From Gemmatimonadota bacterium (GTDB taxonomy: Bacteria > Gemmatimonadota > Gemmatimonadetes > Longimicrobiales > Gaopeijiaceae), in contig DQPL01000009.1 in assembly GCA_015664885.1 (NCBI GenBank), positions 1 to 64,000 on the forward strand: DNA of 64,000 nucleotides, given 5' to 3'. The notes below the pieces were generated by a model. The model did not search any database and was not told where the DNA came from. It worked only from the letters and a program-made list of their open reading frames with translations. Below, piece after piece: positions 53,260 through 62,566 of this stretch (the stretch's first letter is position 1; the number at the start of each line of letters is the position of its first letter). The position numbers and the translations under genes were made by a program.

Positions 53260-55257
53260 CTAGCTCTGAGGAAGTGCGAGAGCGACCAGCTCGGCCGGTT
53301 GCCCCCCGCCACCCACGGAAATGACGATGTACTGGCGTCCCTCGTGAAGATAGGTCATCGGCAGACCCGATTGCGCGTTCGGCAGCTCGATCTCGGCGAG
53401 GATCTCGCCGGTCATCTTGTCGTGCGCGCGAAACATCGGGGCTCCCGCCATGCCTTCTCCGGCGAAGAGGAGCGTCTTGGTTACGAGCAGGCCTGCGCGC
53501 GAGATCTTCCCGGTTCGCGGGATGTTGGCGGGGTCCAGCTCCAGTCGCTCTGCCACGAAAGCCGGCGTGTCGCCGTTGGCGATCATCCAAGCGTGATCAC
53601 CGGTCGACAGATCGATCGCGGTGATGCGCCCCCACGGAGGCTTCACGATGGGTATGCCCGGCGCTAGCTGTGCGCGACCAAACCCTTGTATGTAGTTCAT
53701 GTCCGAGCGGTCGCCGCCCTCACTCAAGGCGAGAATGAACGGATTGGTCTGCGTGCCGATATAGAGGAAGCCGGTCTCGGGATCGAGCACGCCGCCCTCC
53801 CAATTCGCGCCGCCGGTCGAAGTCGGAAGCATGAGCGTGCCTCGCGTGCCGTCTTCCGCTCTGGCGAGCGATGGCGGCGTGTAGAGGGGACCCATGCGGT
53901 AAGCGCTTGCGACTTCCGCGGCACGCGCCCTGATCTCCGGCGTGAAGTCGAGCAGATCGTCTTCGCTGAAGCCGTTCCGGTCGAACGCGGCCGGCTTGGT
54001 GGGGAAGGGTTGTGTCGGAGAGGTCCACTCGCCGGGCACGTCGCTTTGAGGCACCGCACGTTCCTCGATGGGCCAGACTGGTTCACCGGTAAGCCGGTCG
54101 AGCACGAACGCGAAGCCCTGCTTCGTGATCTGGATCACGATCTTCCTGGGCTCACCCTCGATCTCGATGTCGGCGAGGATGGGAGCCGTGGGGTTGTCCA
54201 GATCCCAGATGTCGTGGTGGACCGTCTGGAAGTGCCATACGCGCTCCCCGGTCCGGCTGTCCAGCACGAGTACGCTGGTCGAGAAGACGTTGTTGCCCGG
54301 CCGGTGGCCTCCGTAGTAGTCGCCGGTTGCAGCCTCCGTGGGAACGTAGACCCAGCCGGTTTCCGGATCGAACGAGATCGGTGCCCAGGAGGCGGCGTTG
54401 CCCGTATAGGACCACGAGTCGTCCTGCCAGGTGTCGACCCCGAGATCCCCGGGCTCAGGGATGGTCTTGAAGGTCCAGATGAGCTTGCCTGTGCGCACAT
54501 CAAAGCCGCGGATGTCGCCGGGCGTGTTCGCCCGCGTGGGCGGTTGGAAACCGACGTGATGCGCGGAGCCCACCACGACCACGTCGCCTGCGATGGTCGG
54601 CGGGGAGCTGGACCCGATCGTGCCCACGATGTTGACGCCGTCGCGAGCCCGGTGGCCCTCCATCAAGTCTACGATGCCGTCCCGGCCGAAGTCCGCGATC
54701 GGGACCCCGCTGCGCGCGTCCAACGCCGCCATGTGGTATCCGGGCGTAACCACCAGGATACGCGCGTTGCCTTCTTCGTCCTCCCAGTAGCCGACGCCCC
54801 TCCCGGGATTAGGGCGCGGGGCGCTCGAGAGTCGTTCGCCTTCGATCATGCTCCACGTCCATAGCGTCTCGCCGGTCCCCGCGTCGATCGCGACCACCGC
54901 GCGGCGCATGCCCGCGGTTGCGTACAAGACTCCATCGACCATGAGCGGTGTCGTTGAGCTGCGGATGTTCGGATTCGGTCCGAAATTTCTCGCGGTCCAT
55001 CGCCACACGACCTCCAGGTCCTCGACGTTGCTGGTGTCGATCTGATCGAGGCTGGCGTACCGCGTGTGGCCAGAATCGCCGCCGTACACGCGCCACTCGC
55101 CGTCACTAGCGCCCTGTTGAAGAGCGGCCGACAGCGGGTGCGGGACGGCCAGGACTGCGGCGATGACGATTGCCACGCCGCAGTGCCAGAAGGGTGCCGC
55201 GTGTTGCGCGATACGATTCGTGATCTGCTGGGGGCGACTTGCGGTCATGTATTGCAT
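53260..55257 (-). CDS. PQQ-dependent dehydrogenase-like quinoprotein (glucose dehydrogenase type)
   Basis: This is about 665 residues from ATG 55257 (an ATG at 55248 and a GTG at 55278 are alternatives). A signal-like helix (VAIVIAAVLAVPHPLSAA) is followed by eight-bladed propeller sequence: WRVYGGDSGHTRYASLDQI, TGKLIWTFKTIPEPGD, FQTVHHDIWDLDNPTAP, and WGRITAIDLSTGDHAW. Membrane-type PQQ glucose dehydrogenases have this pattern. It oxidises a sugar or alcohol in the periplasm and passes electrons on. No adjacent cofactor gene is seen. Confidence 0.9.
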   Translation of the reverse strand: MQYMTASRPQQITNRIAQHAAPFWHCGVAIVIAAVLAVPHPLSAALQQGASDGEWRVYGGDSGHTRYASLDQIDTSNVEDLEVVWRWTARNFGPNPNIRSSTTPLMVDGVLYATAGMRRAVVAIDAGTGETLWTWSMIEGERLSSAPRPNPGRGVGYWEDEEGNARILVVTPGYHMAALDARSGVPIADFGRDGIVDLMEGHRARDGVNIVGTIGSSSPPTIAGDVVVVGSAHHVGFQPPTRANTPGDIRGFDVRTGKLIWTFKTIPEPGDLGVDTWQDDSWSYTGNAASWAPISFDPETGWVYVPTEAATGDYYGGHRPGNNVFSTSVLVLDSRTGERVWHFQTVHHDIWDLDNPTAPILADIEIEGEPRKIVIQITKQGFAFVLDRLTGEPVWPIEERAVPQSDVPGEWTSPTQPFPTKPAAFDRNGFSEDDLLDFTPEIRARAAEVASAYRMGPLYTPPSLARAEDGTRGTLMLPTSTGGANWEGGVLDPETGFLYIGTQTNPFILALSEGGDRSDMNYIQGFGRAQLAPGIPIVKPPWGRITAIDLSTGDHAWMIANGDTPAFVAERLELDPANIPRTGKISRAGLLVTKTLLFAGEGMAGAPMFRAHDKMTGEILAEIELPNAQSGLPMTYLHEGRQYIVISVGGGGQPAELVALALPQS

Positions 55258-55435
55258 CCATACGGAAGACGGTCGCACACAACCTGAGGGGACGGTCCAG
55301 GGCTCGCCAGAGCGCCGGTGAAGCAGTTGTTTGCGCCGCTGCCTGCTCTTACCGTTTGCCGCATCTTGGGCCGTAGCACCCGGGGACCCACGCGGGTGGC
55401 GGCTCGTTGCACATTAACCTCGGGTTGCTAGTGCG

Positions 55436-56446
55436 ATGAAGAAGCGACGGTGGAGAGTCGCGGCCGCCGTCTTCTTGGGCGGTGCGCTCGTCGTTCTTTT
55501 CGGGCCACGGACCAGTTTCGAAGAGCGGTGGAACGAGCCCGAGCTAGGCCCGGACGTCGATGCCTACCTCGCGGAACGTGAGTCGAGCGTGCCCGATCTT
55601 CGCCCGGGAGAGGCGAAGGCGGTGGTGTGGACGGATCCGGAGGCGCGCGCCAGCACCCCCATAGCGCTGGTCTATCTCCATGGCTTCTCCGCGGATCGCC
55701 ACGAGGTGGATCCGCTCGTGAGTCGAATCGCTAAAGCTCTGGGTGCAAACGTGTTCTACGCGAGGCTGACAGGGCACGGTCGCGACGGGACCGCGATGGC
55801 CGAAGCGACCGTGGGGGCGTGGATGGACGATGTCGCAGAGGCCGTCGCCGTGGGAGCCGTGCTCGGGGAGCGGGTCGTGCTGATCGGCACCTCGACCGGG
55901 GGCACGCTAGCGGTCTGGGCCGCGGCCCGTCCGGAGACCGAGGGGCGCGTAGCGGCGCTCGTGGTCATCTCTCCGAACTTCCAGCCGCGCGACGCGGCGT
56001 CACGGATTCTGCTTTGGCCGTGGGGTGGCCAGATCGCGCAACTCGTCGTCGGTCCCGAGCGCTGCTTCCAACCAGAGAGCGCTGAGCAGGGGCTGCACTG
56101 GACCGTATGCTATCCGACGTCGGCGCTGCTGCCGATGATGGCGTTGGTCGAGCATGTGCGCACGATGCCGCTTAACGGCGTGACCGTGCCGACGCTCGTC
56201 GCCTACTCGCGTGACGACGCGGTGGTCGATGCGGGGGAGATCCGGCTCGCGTACGAGCGGCTTGGCAGTTCGAGCAAGCAACTGGTAGAGATCTCGGCGT
56301 CCGAGGACCCGGAGCAGCACGTCATCGCGGGGGACATCATGTCGCCCGGCACGACCGACGAGATCGTTCGATCGATACTGAACTTCCTCCGCATGACACC
56401 AGGCCTGGACATCGGGGTGTCATCCTCGGTAGACAGCCAGCGGTAG
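55436..56446 (+). CDS. Alpha/beta hydrolase, membrane-anchored
   Basis: The 336-residue protein has an N-terminal helix (VAAAVFLGGALVVLFGP) and a hydrolase core with VYLHGFSADRHE (oxyanion), VVLIGTSTGGTLA (nucleophile Ser), SRDDAVV (acid) and QHVIAG (His). Lid insertions resemble lysophospholipase/carboxylesterase families. Substrate unknown. Confidence 0.85.
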   Translation: MKKRRWRVAAAVFLGGALVVLFGPRTSFEERWNEPELGPDVDAYLAERESSVPDLRPGEAKAVVWTDPEARASTPIALVYLHGFSADRHEVDPLVSRIAKALGANVFYARLTGHGRDGTAMAEATVGAWMDDVAEAVAVGAVLGERVVLIGTSTGGTLAVWAAARPETEGRVAALVVISPNFQPRDAASRILLWPWGGQIAQLVVGPERCFQPESAEQGLHWTVCYPTSALLPMMALVEHVRTMPLNGVTVPTLVAYSRDDAVVDAGEIRLAYERLGSSSKQLVEISASEDPEQHVIAGDIMSPGTTDEIVRSILNFLRMTPGLDIGVSSSVDSQR

Positions 56447-56555
56447 CGGGGCGCGGAACGCCGCGCGCGGCCTCGATCGAGCTGTTTGACACAGGCCCTG
56501 CCATCTACACGAAACGACCGGCTCCGGACACCACGTTTCGAAAGGAGGTGCCCCG

Positions 56556-57215
56556 GTGACCACACACGTTATTCCCGTGTTGACGGCGAACGATCGTCTG
56601 AAGCAGCGCTTCGACGGCATGCTTGCTGTCTCGTTGGTGCTCGCTGCCGCGCTACATGTGCTGCTGTCCGAGCTCTTCCCGGAGATGAGCGCCGTCAGTT
56701 GGTCGATTCCGGCGGAGGAGATCATCGACGTCGTGCGCATCGAGGACATCGAGCTGCCCGCGGATCCGGGGGAGTTGAGCCGTCCGTCCATGCCTGTGAT
56801 CTCGGTCGACGCCCCGCTCGAGCAAACGCTGCCGACCATCCGCTTCGATGAGTACGTCAAGTTGCCGCCCCCCCCAGATGCGGGAGCCGAAGTTGCGGAC
56901 GGCAATGGCACCCCGTTCACGCCATATACCGTCGCGCCGGAGTTCCTGAATGCTCGTGAACTTCGGTGCGCACTGGAGAAGGCCTATCCTCCGGCGCTGC
57001 GGGATGCGGGTTTGGGCGCGACGGTGAGCATGCTCATCAACATCGACGAGGAAGGTAAAATCCTCGGGGCGCGCATCGGAGAACCCGCGGCCTACGCGGC
57101 GCTCGACAGGGCAGCGTTGAGCCTCGTCGACGTGATGCGCTTTCGGCCTGCCATGAACCAGGATCGGTACGTCGCCGTGTGGATCGCGCTACCGCTGACG
57201 TTTCAGGTGCGATGA
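56556..57215 (+). CDS. TonB-like energy-transducing protein
   Basis: GTG at 56556 gives 219 residues with one helix (SLVLAAALHVLLSELF), a Pro-rich spacer (KLPPPPDAG), and a TonB-type C-terminal domain (PPALRDAGLGATVSMLINIDEEG...FRPAMNQDRYVAVWIALPLTF). The AGLGATV and final VWIALPLTF strand are conserved. It would couple the proton-motive force to outer-membrane transport. No ExbB/ExbD genes are nearby. Confidence 0.85.
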   Translation: MTTHVIPVLTANDRLKQRFDGMLAVSLVLAAALHVLLSELFPEMSAVSWSIPAEEIIDVVRIEDIELPADPGELSRPSMPVISVDAPLEQTLPTIRFDEYVKLPPPPDAGAEVADGNGTPFTPYTVAPEFLNARELRCALEKAYPPALRDAGLGATVSMLINIDEEGKILGARIGEPAAYAALDRAALSLVDVMRFRPAMNQDRYVAVWIALPLTFQVR

Positions 57216-57230
57216 ACTAGTGTCCCCGCC

Positions 57231-57413
57231 CTAGCTGGTGGCCAACTCTGGCAGGCGGTCGAACCATGGCTTCGCCTGCTTGAGTTGGCCCGCCAGTCTG
57301 AGCAGGCAGGCCTCGTCGCCAAAACGGGCGACGAAGTGCACGCCGATCGGGAGCGTTTGCAGAATTACCAGATTGACCGTACCGGGCAGAAGCTCTGGTG
57401 TCTGGTGCGCCAT
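57231..57413 (-). pseudogene. C-terminal remnant of an amidase
   Basis: A 60-codon frame ends with LPIGVHFVARFGDEACLLRLAGQLKQAKPWFDRLP. This is the normal C-terminal block of amidase-signature enzymes (IGVQFVGRFGDE...LLRLASQLE). Nothing of the catalytic Ser-Ser-Lys part is present upstream; the adjacent genes leave no room. It is a fossil fragment. Confidence 0.65.
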
Positions 57414-57469
57414 GAGATACCGTCCGTCAGAGTGTTGACCTCACTAAGTGAGGGTAACTGCTCGAGACT

Positions 57470-58336
57470 CTACGGAGCGGTGGCGGGAGCAGTTTCGGTG
57501 CGGCAAAAAGCGGCCACCACGGGCCATGCGACGAGCATGCCCCGGCTAGCGAGTACCTCGTCGCGCAAGCGACGCTCCAGCGTATCCGCGTCGGCGTTCG
57601 TGAAGCCACCAAGGCCCTGGCGCTCTGCTTCGGGCAGCATGCTGCGCACGCTGTGGGCTATGTACTCGTAGTAGGGGCTGTCAGCGCCGCCTTCCAGGCG
57701 CGCCTCGAGCCGTGCTCTCGGCTGGGGCAGCCCGGCGGCGCCAAAGAGCTGCTTGAGACGCCCGCCCGCGTGCAGGTCCGAGCCGGCTCCCGCGACCACG
57801 GCGCTCTTCCAACGCACGATCTCGTCGTAGAGCGGCGAAGCGGGGAATGAGTGGGGGCCGCTGAGCAAGGCGTCCATGTACGACTCGATCATGCAAACGA
57901 CCCCGCCTGCTCGGAGCGAGCGCACGACCGACGCGAGCACCTGTGCCGGATCGGGCTGATGCATGAGAATGAAGCGGCCAACCACCGCGTCGAAGTTGGC
58001 GGGGCTGTGGAACTCGTCGATCTCGCTCACGGCGAAGTCGACGTTATTGAGCCCCTGATCACGCGCCCACTCTCGAGCTGCTTCGACTGCCCTTTCTCCT
58101 CGATCGATGCCCAGGACTGATCCTGCCTCCCCTACGACTGTGGCGACTGCGCGAGACACATCTCCCGTCCCGCATCCGATGTCGAGAACACGCATGCCGG
58201 GCTCTATGCCGGCATCGCGAAAGGCGCGGAGGGTGGCGTCACGATAGAGATCGCCCTGGATGTCGAGGCGTCTCAGCTCGTGGTCGGTGTGGCCGAGTAG
58301 GTAGTGAGCACCGTCTTGAGTGGCGTCAGAAGTCAC
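57470..58336 (-). CDS. SAM-dependent methyltransferase
   Basis: GTG at 58336 overlaps the stop of the acetyltransferase gene (GTGA) and gives 288 residues. Class I methyltransferase motif I is VLDIGCGTGDVSRAV, followed by GIDRGERAVEAA and FDAVVGRFILMHQPDP. The C-terminal half is helical. Target is unknown. Coupled expression with the acetyltransferase suggests the two modify the same or related compound. Confidence 0.9.
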   Translation of the reverse strand: MTSDATQDGAHYLLGHTDHELRRLDIQGDLYRDATLRAFRDAGIEPGMRVLDIGCGTGDVSRAVATVVGEAGSVLGIDRGERAVEAAREWARDQGLNNVDFAVSEIDEFHSPANFDAVVGRFILMHQPDPAQVLASVVRSLRAGGVVCMIESYMDALLSGPHSFPASPLYDEIVRWKSAVVAGAGSDLHAGGRLKQLFGAAGLPQPRARLEARLEGGADSPYYEYIAHSVRSMLPEAERQGLGGFTNADADTLERRLRDEVLASRGMLVAWPVVAAFCRTETAPATAP

Positions 58337-58836
58337 AGATCGAGCTCCCACCATTGGGCTGTATGCGTCACGCCCCACACCTGCTGCTTCTCTTCGCGCG
58401 TGAGCAGGAACCCGTGGGCCTGGTAGAGTCGGCGAGCCGCATCGAGGCCCCGAGACGTGAGCAGCACCATCTTCTCATATCCTAGATCGCGGGCCGCACC
58501 GACGCACTCGCTGACGAGTTTGCGACCGACGCCGAGGCCCTGGGCCGAGGGCTCGACGAGCAGCGTGCGTAGCTGCGCCACGCCGTCCGATTCCTTGGCG
58601 AGCAAGATGGACCCCACGCGCTCACCGTCCTTCTCGGCGATCCACATGCGTTCGTGCGACGGATCGAAGCCGTCGATGAAGTCCGCCAGAATTCGCGCCA
58701 CGAGAGCCTCGAACCTCATGTCCCATCCATGTGATTCTGCGTACAGCTCTCCGTGACGTTTGATCACCCATCCGACGTCACCGGATCGATGAGGGCGGAG
58801 TGTGATGCCGGCATCGTTTTTGGCGGAATGGCTCAC
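58333..58836 (-). CDS. GNAT family acetyltransferase
   Basis: This 167-residue protein has the acetyl-CoA motif LLVEPSAQGLGVGRKLV (Q/RxxGxG/A) and the typical GNAT strands (ITLRPHRSGDVGWV, WIAEKDGERVGSILL). The late ARRLYQAHGFLLTREE segment matches. The substrate is unknown. It is the first gene of a pair with the methyltransferase. Confidence 0.93.
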   Translation of the reverse strand: MSHSAKNDAGITLRPHRSGDVGWVIKRHGELYAESHGWDMRFEALVARILADFIDGFDPSHERMWIAEKDGERVGSILLAKESDGVAQLRTLLVEPSAQGLGVGRKLVSECVGAARDLGYEKMVLLTSRGLDAARRLYQAHGFLLTREEKQQVWGVTHTAQWWELDL

Positions 58837-58883
58837 GGGCGGTAATCTGACAGCCCTGAGCCGATTATCCAGGAGTCGAGACG

Positions 58884-59520
58884 ATGCGATCGAAGGTGAA
58901 CATTGCCGGGGCGCTGACGGCGGCCTTGGCGCTCAGTTTACCCGCAGGCGTGTCGTCGCAGGCTCACCCTGGGGATCAGGGTCGGATCTCCATCATCCAG
59001 ATGCCGTTCACGGGGGCCCGCAACGTTCCCGAGATTTCGGACAATCCGGCGTACCTCTACACAAGCGGGGTCCATGACACGATCCGGGCCATGGGCTTCT
59101 CGTTGATACCCGACCGCACCGTGGCGCTCACCACCGAAGAGGACCGGGAATACGGCTCGTGGCACCGCATGGGTCTGGCGAACGGGCACCTCGCCGGCAT
59201 GGTCGCCGGTAACTGGCGGTCGGGGACTTTGACCGTGGGTCTGTTGGGCAACTGCACTTCGGTCATCGGCGTGTTGGGAGGGCTTCAGAAGTCCAGTGCG
59301 AACGGGGAGCTACGTAGCGTCGGGCTGGTCTTCATCGACGCGCACGGGGACTTCAACGTGCCGGAGACCACGTTGTCCGGCATGCTCGGGGGAATGCCGG
59401 TAGCGGTTTCGGCGGGCATGGCGCTACACAACCTGCGCAAGGAGTCCGGGCTCGATCCAGGCATCCCCACCGAGCACATCGTGATGGGAGCGGTGCGAGA
59501 CCTCGACCCGCTCGAGCGCG
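58884..59520 (+). pseudogene. Secreted arginase-family protein, 5' part only
   Basis: From ATG 58884 a signal peptide (ALTAALALSLPAGVSSQA) precedes an arginase/agmatinase core: GLLGNCTSVIGVLGGL (metal-binding GN/GG block), VFIDAHGDFNVPETTLSGMLGGMPVA (DAHGDxN metal ligands), and GAVRDLDPLE. After this point homology to arginases ends abruptly and the reading frame shifts into permease sequence. The C-terminal metal ligands and helices are missing, so no activity is expected. Confidence 0.8.
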
Positions 59521-60000
59521 GTACTCGCAGGCTTTGGGGTGCTCAACGGTTGGGTGCTTATGCAGGGTCAGATGCCGCTCGCCCCGTCTCGCGACGGACT
59601 CTTCCCGGCGAGATTCGGTCGGCTGAACCGGCGCGGAACGCCCGGCTTCACACTGCTGCTGTCCTCGTTCCTCTGCACCGTGCTCGTCATGGCCAACTTC
59701 ACGCGTGGGCTCGTCGGGCTCTTCACGTTTGCGCTCGTGCTCGCGACTGTGACTGTGTTGCTATCGTACGTGCTCACCACGCTGGCGCACATCGTGCTCA
59801 TCCGTCGCGAGCCTGAGCGCTGGGGCGGACAGGGCGCGCGCCTGGCCATGGTTGTGTCCGCACTGGCTGCCGCGTACTCGGTCTTCGCGGTAGCGGGCGC
59901 CCAGACGAGTGAGATCCTACTTGGCGTTCTCCTCTTCGCCGCTGGCGCCCCGCTCTACCTTTGGAGTATCCACAGGCGAGCCGAGCTAGAGAGCCGCTGA
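59520..60000 (+). pseudogene. APC-family amino acid permease, 3' part only
   Basis: In the next frame the sequence reads VLAGFGVLNGWVLMQGQMPLAPSRDGLFPARFGRLNRRGTP, the loop and following helices of a basic-amino-acid APC permease. Further helices (SSFLCTVLVMANF, FTFALVLATVTVLLSYVL, ALAAAYSVFAVAG, LLGVLLFAAGAPLYLW) follow. The 5' half is missing. The stop TGA at 59998 overlaps the next start (TGATG), so the permease was coupled to the DDAH-like gene before the fusion. Confidence 0.8.
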
Positions 60001-60860
60001 TGTACCAGTCCGAGGTGGCCCCACTCAAGCGCGTTCTCATGAAGCATCCGCGCGACGCGTTCGTCAGTCCGCAGCGAATCGCGGAGCAGTGGCAGACCTT
60101 GAGCTATCTGGGGCCGCCGGACTACGACGAAGCGTGTCACGAGGCCGACGCGCTCGCGGCACTGCTCGAACGCCTGGGCGCGACCGTCGATTGGATGCCG
60201 GCGGACGACATCGGCCTGGACTCGGTCTACGCCCGCGACGCATCGCTGGTCAGTAACGCCGGCGCGATCCTGGCGCGCATGGGGAAAGGAGCCCGGTCTG
60301 CTGAGCCGGATGCGGTCGGGCACGAATACACGGACTTGGGGGTGCACGTGCTCGGCTCGATCGAGCAGCCGGGGACGCTCGAGGGCGGGGACGTGACCTG
60401 GCTCGGCGACGAGACACTCGCTGTAGGGAGGGGCTATCGGACCAACGCCGAGGGCATCGCGCAGTTGCGGGCTCTGTTGGGAGAAGACGTCGAGGTGATC
60501 GAGGTGCTGCTGCCGCACTGGAAGGGAGCCGGCGACGTCCTCCACCTGATGTCGATGCTGAGCCCGCTCGCCGAAGACCTGTTGCTCGTGTACTCGCCGT
60601 TGCTACCGGTGCCGTTCCGAGAGCAGTTGCTGTCGCGCGGCTTCGAGCTCGTGGAAGTGCCCGATGACGAGTTCGAAATGGGGTGCAACGTGCTCGCCGC
60701 CGCGCCCCGGGTCGCGGTGGCGCTGGAGGGTTTCCCGGAGACCTGTCGGCGTATGGAAGCAGCTGGAGTCACGGTTCACGCGTACTCCGGCGGGGAGATC
60801 AGCGCCAAGGGACATGGCGGCCCCACGTGCCTGACGCGGACGCTGGAGCGCGCGACCTGA
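60000..60860 (+). CDS. DDAH-like amidinohydrolase (dimethylargininase/arginine deiminase family)
   Basis: ATG at 60000 gives 286 residues. Guanidino-hydrolase signatures are present: VYARDASLVSN, TLEGGDVTWLG (catalytic Glu/Asp region) near residue 128, and the nucleophile GGPTCLTR near 276. It hydrolyses arginine or methylated arginine to citrulline and an amine. The arginase and permease remnants upstream are of the same pathway, so this was an arginine-utilisation cluster. Confidence 0.92.
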   Translation: MYQSEVAPLKRVLMKHPRDAFVSPQRIAEQWQTLSYLGPPDYDEACHEADALAALLERLGATVDWMPADDIGLDSVYARDASLVSNAGAILARMGKGARSAEPDAVGHEYTDLGVHVLGSIEQPGTLEGGDVTWLGDETLAVGRGYRTNAEGIAQLRALLGEDVEVIEVLLPHWKGAGDVLHLMSMLSPLAEDLLLVYSPLLPVPFREQLLSRGFELVEVPDDEFEMGCNVLAAAPRVAVALEGFPETCRRMEAAGVTVHAYSGGEISAKGHGGPTCLTRTLERAT

Positions 60861-60881
60861 AGCGCGCCACCGTTGTCGCGT

Positions 60882-62537
60882 TTAGTCGTTCAGCGCAAAG
60901 GTGAAGAGGACGTTGCCGGCGGCTATGGCCACGTACTGCTTGCCGTCCACCATGTAGCTCATGGGCGCCGAGTGCACTCGGGAGCCCAGGTTCACATACC
61001 ACTTTTCCGCTCCAGTCAGCGCGTCCAGCGCGAAGAAGTAGCCATCGGGCGTGCCGCTGAAGACGAGATCGCCCGCGGTCGAGAGCACACCGGCGCTGGA
61101 TCTGGGCTGGATGGGGTATTCCCACTCCATGTCGCCGGACTGCGGCGAGATCGCTCGGATCGCGCTCACGTACTTGTCCGCCGGCAGAGGCGTCTCGCCT
61201 CCCCCACCCGTGTAGCGCTCGCCCTCGATGTACTCTTCGTCGCGGATGTAGTACGTGGTCTCGCCGTCGTAGGCGTTGACGTACAGCAGATCCGTGCGCG
61301 GACTGTAGCTCGGCGACCACCAATTGGACCCGCCTCCGATCGAGGGCGAGACCGTGTTGCCTTCGATACTCGGGAACGTACCGGGGATGCGGATCGGGTG
61401 TCCTTCTTTGTCGAGGCCCGAGGCCCAGGACTGTCTGGCATACGGCTTCCCGGTCAGGAATTCGCCGGTCTCGCGGTCGAGCACGTAGAACCACGCGTTC
61501 CGGTTGGGCCAGAGCATCAACTTGCGTTCTTCACCATCGAAGCGGGAATCGGCCAGAATCGGAATCTGGGTGGCGTCCCAGTCGTGCACGTCGTGTGGCG
61601 TGAACTGGAAGTACCACTTCAGCTCGCCGGTATTCGGATCGATGGCCAGCGCGGCGTCCGAATACAGGTTGTCGCCCAGCCTGACGTCCCCGTTCCAGTC
61701 GGGCCCTGGATTTCCGGTGCCCCAGTACACGAGGTCCAACTCGGGATCGTAGGAGCCGGTCATCCAGGTCGCTGATCCACCCGTGCGCCAGGAGTCGCCG
61801 GCCCAAGTGTCGTTGCCGGGCTCGCCCGGCCCAGGAACCGTATAGAGTCTCCATGCGAGCTCGCCGGTCTTCGCCTCGTATGCGTCGATGAAGCCACGGA
61901 TTCCGAATTCTCCGCCTGCGATGCCGGTGATGACTTTGTCTCCGACTACCAGTGGCGCGGCCGTCTTGCTGTAGCCGGACTCCTCTTTTGCGACCTCCAC
62001 GTCCCAGAGCAGGCTGCCGGTTCTGGCGTCCAGCGCGACGAGATGTGCATCGAGCGTGCTCATGAACAGGCGGTTTCCGAGCACAGCAACGCCTCGGTTG
62101 TTCCTGCCGCAACAGTAATTCAGGTCTTCGGGCATCTCGTGCTCATAGCGCCAATAGCGGGTCCCGGTCCCGGCATCGAGCGCGATCACGGTGGCCGGCG
62201 CTTCGGTGACGTACATGACACCGTCGACGACGAGTGGGGTGGCCTCGGATCGGTCCAGGATGCGGAGCTGGTGGGCCCATTGCATCTGCAGCTGGTCTAC
62301 GTTGCGGACGTGGATCTGGTCCAGCCCGGAGTACCGTTGACTCGAGTAGTTGCCCGAGTACATGAGCCAGTTGTGGGGCTCGGCGTCGGAGTTCACCAGG
62401 CGTTCGGCTGTGACCGGGCTGAAGGACGGCGCTGCCCCGATGGTGGCCCCTGGACGCGGGTCTTCACCCGGTCCTTGAACGGCGCTCACGGGAGCCGCGA
62501 ACAGCAATACGCTCAACAGTGCAATGGATCTGCTCAT
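60882..62537 (-). CDS. PQQ-dependent alcohol dehydrogenase (quinoprotein)
   Basis: ATG at 62537 has GGAGAGGGGA upstream and begins a signal peptide (IALLSVLLFAAPVSA); 551 residues. Quinoprotein features include the vicinal disulfide NYCCGRNNRG near residue 142, the propeller (RYSGLDQIHVRNVDQLQMQWAH), the catalytic region FQFTPHDVHDWDATQIP, and GGGSNWWSPSYSP. It oxidises an alcohol in the periplasm. The cytochrome c gene directly upstream on the same strand is the expected electron acceptor. An ATG at 62570 overlapping that gene is an alternative start. Confidence 0.93.
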   Translation of the reverse strand: MSRSIALLSVLLFAAPVSAVQGPGEDPRPGATIGAAPSFSPVTAERLVNSDAEPHNWLMYSGNYSSQRYSGLDQIHVRNVDQLQMQWAHQLRILDRSEATPLVVDGVMYVTEAPATVIALDAGTGTRYWRYEHEMPEDLNYCCGRNNRGVAVLGNRLFMSTLDAHLVALDARTGSLLWDVEVAKEESGYSKTAAPLVVGDKVITGIAGGEFGIRGFIDAYEAKTGELAWRLYTVPGPGEPGNDTWAGDSWRTGGSATWMTGSYDPELDLVYWGTGNPGPDWNGDVRLGDNLYSDAALAIDPNTGELKWYFQFTPHDVHDWDATQIPILADSRFDGEERKLMLWPNRNAWFYVLDRETGEFLTGKPYARQSWASGLDKEGHPIRIPGTFPSIEGNTVSPSIGGGSNWWSPSYSPRTDLLYVNAYDGETTYYIRDEEYIEGERYTGGGGETPLPADKYVSAIRAISPQSGDMEWEYPIQPRSSAGVLSTAGDLVFSGTPDGYFFALDALTGAEKWYVNLGSRVHSAPMSYMVDGKQYVAIAAGNVLFTFALND

Positions 62538-62566
62538 TTCAATTCCCCTCTCCTTCGCTGCTGCGA

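Noticed and set aside
53686-54864. Plus-strand open frame of about 392 codons
   Set aside because: Antisense to the quinoprotein, whose propeller motifs identify the true strand.
60873-61775. Plus-strand open frame of about 300 codons
   Set aside because: Antisense to the second quinoprotein; low-complexity composition typical of shadow frames.
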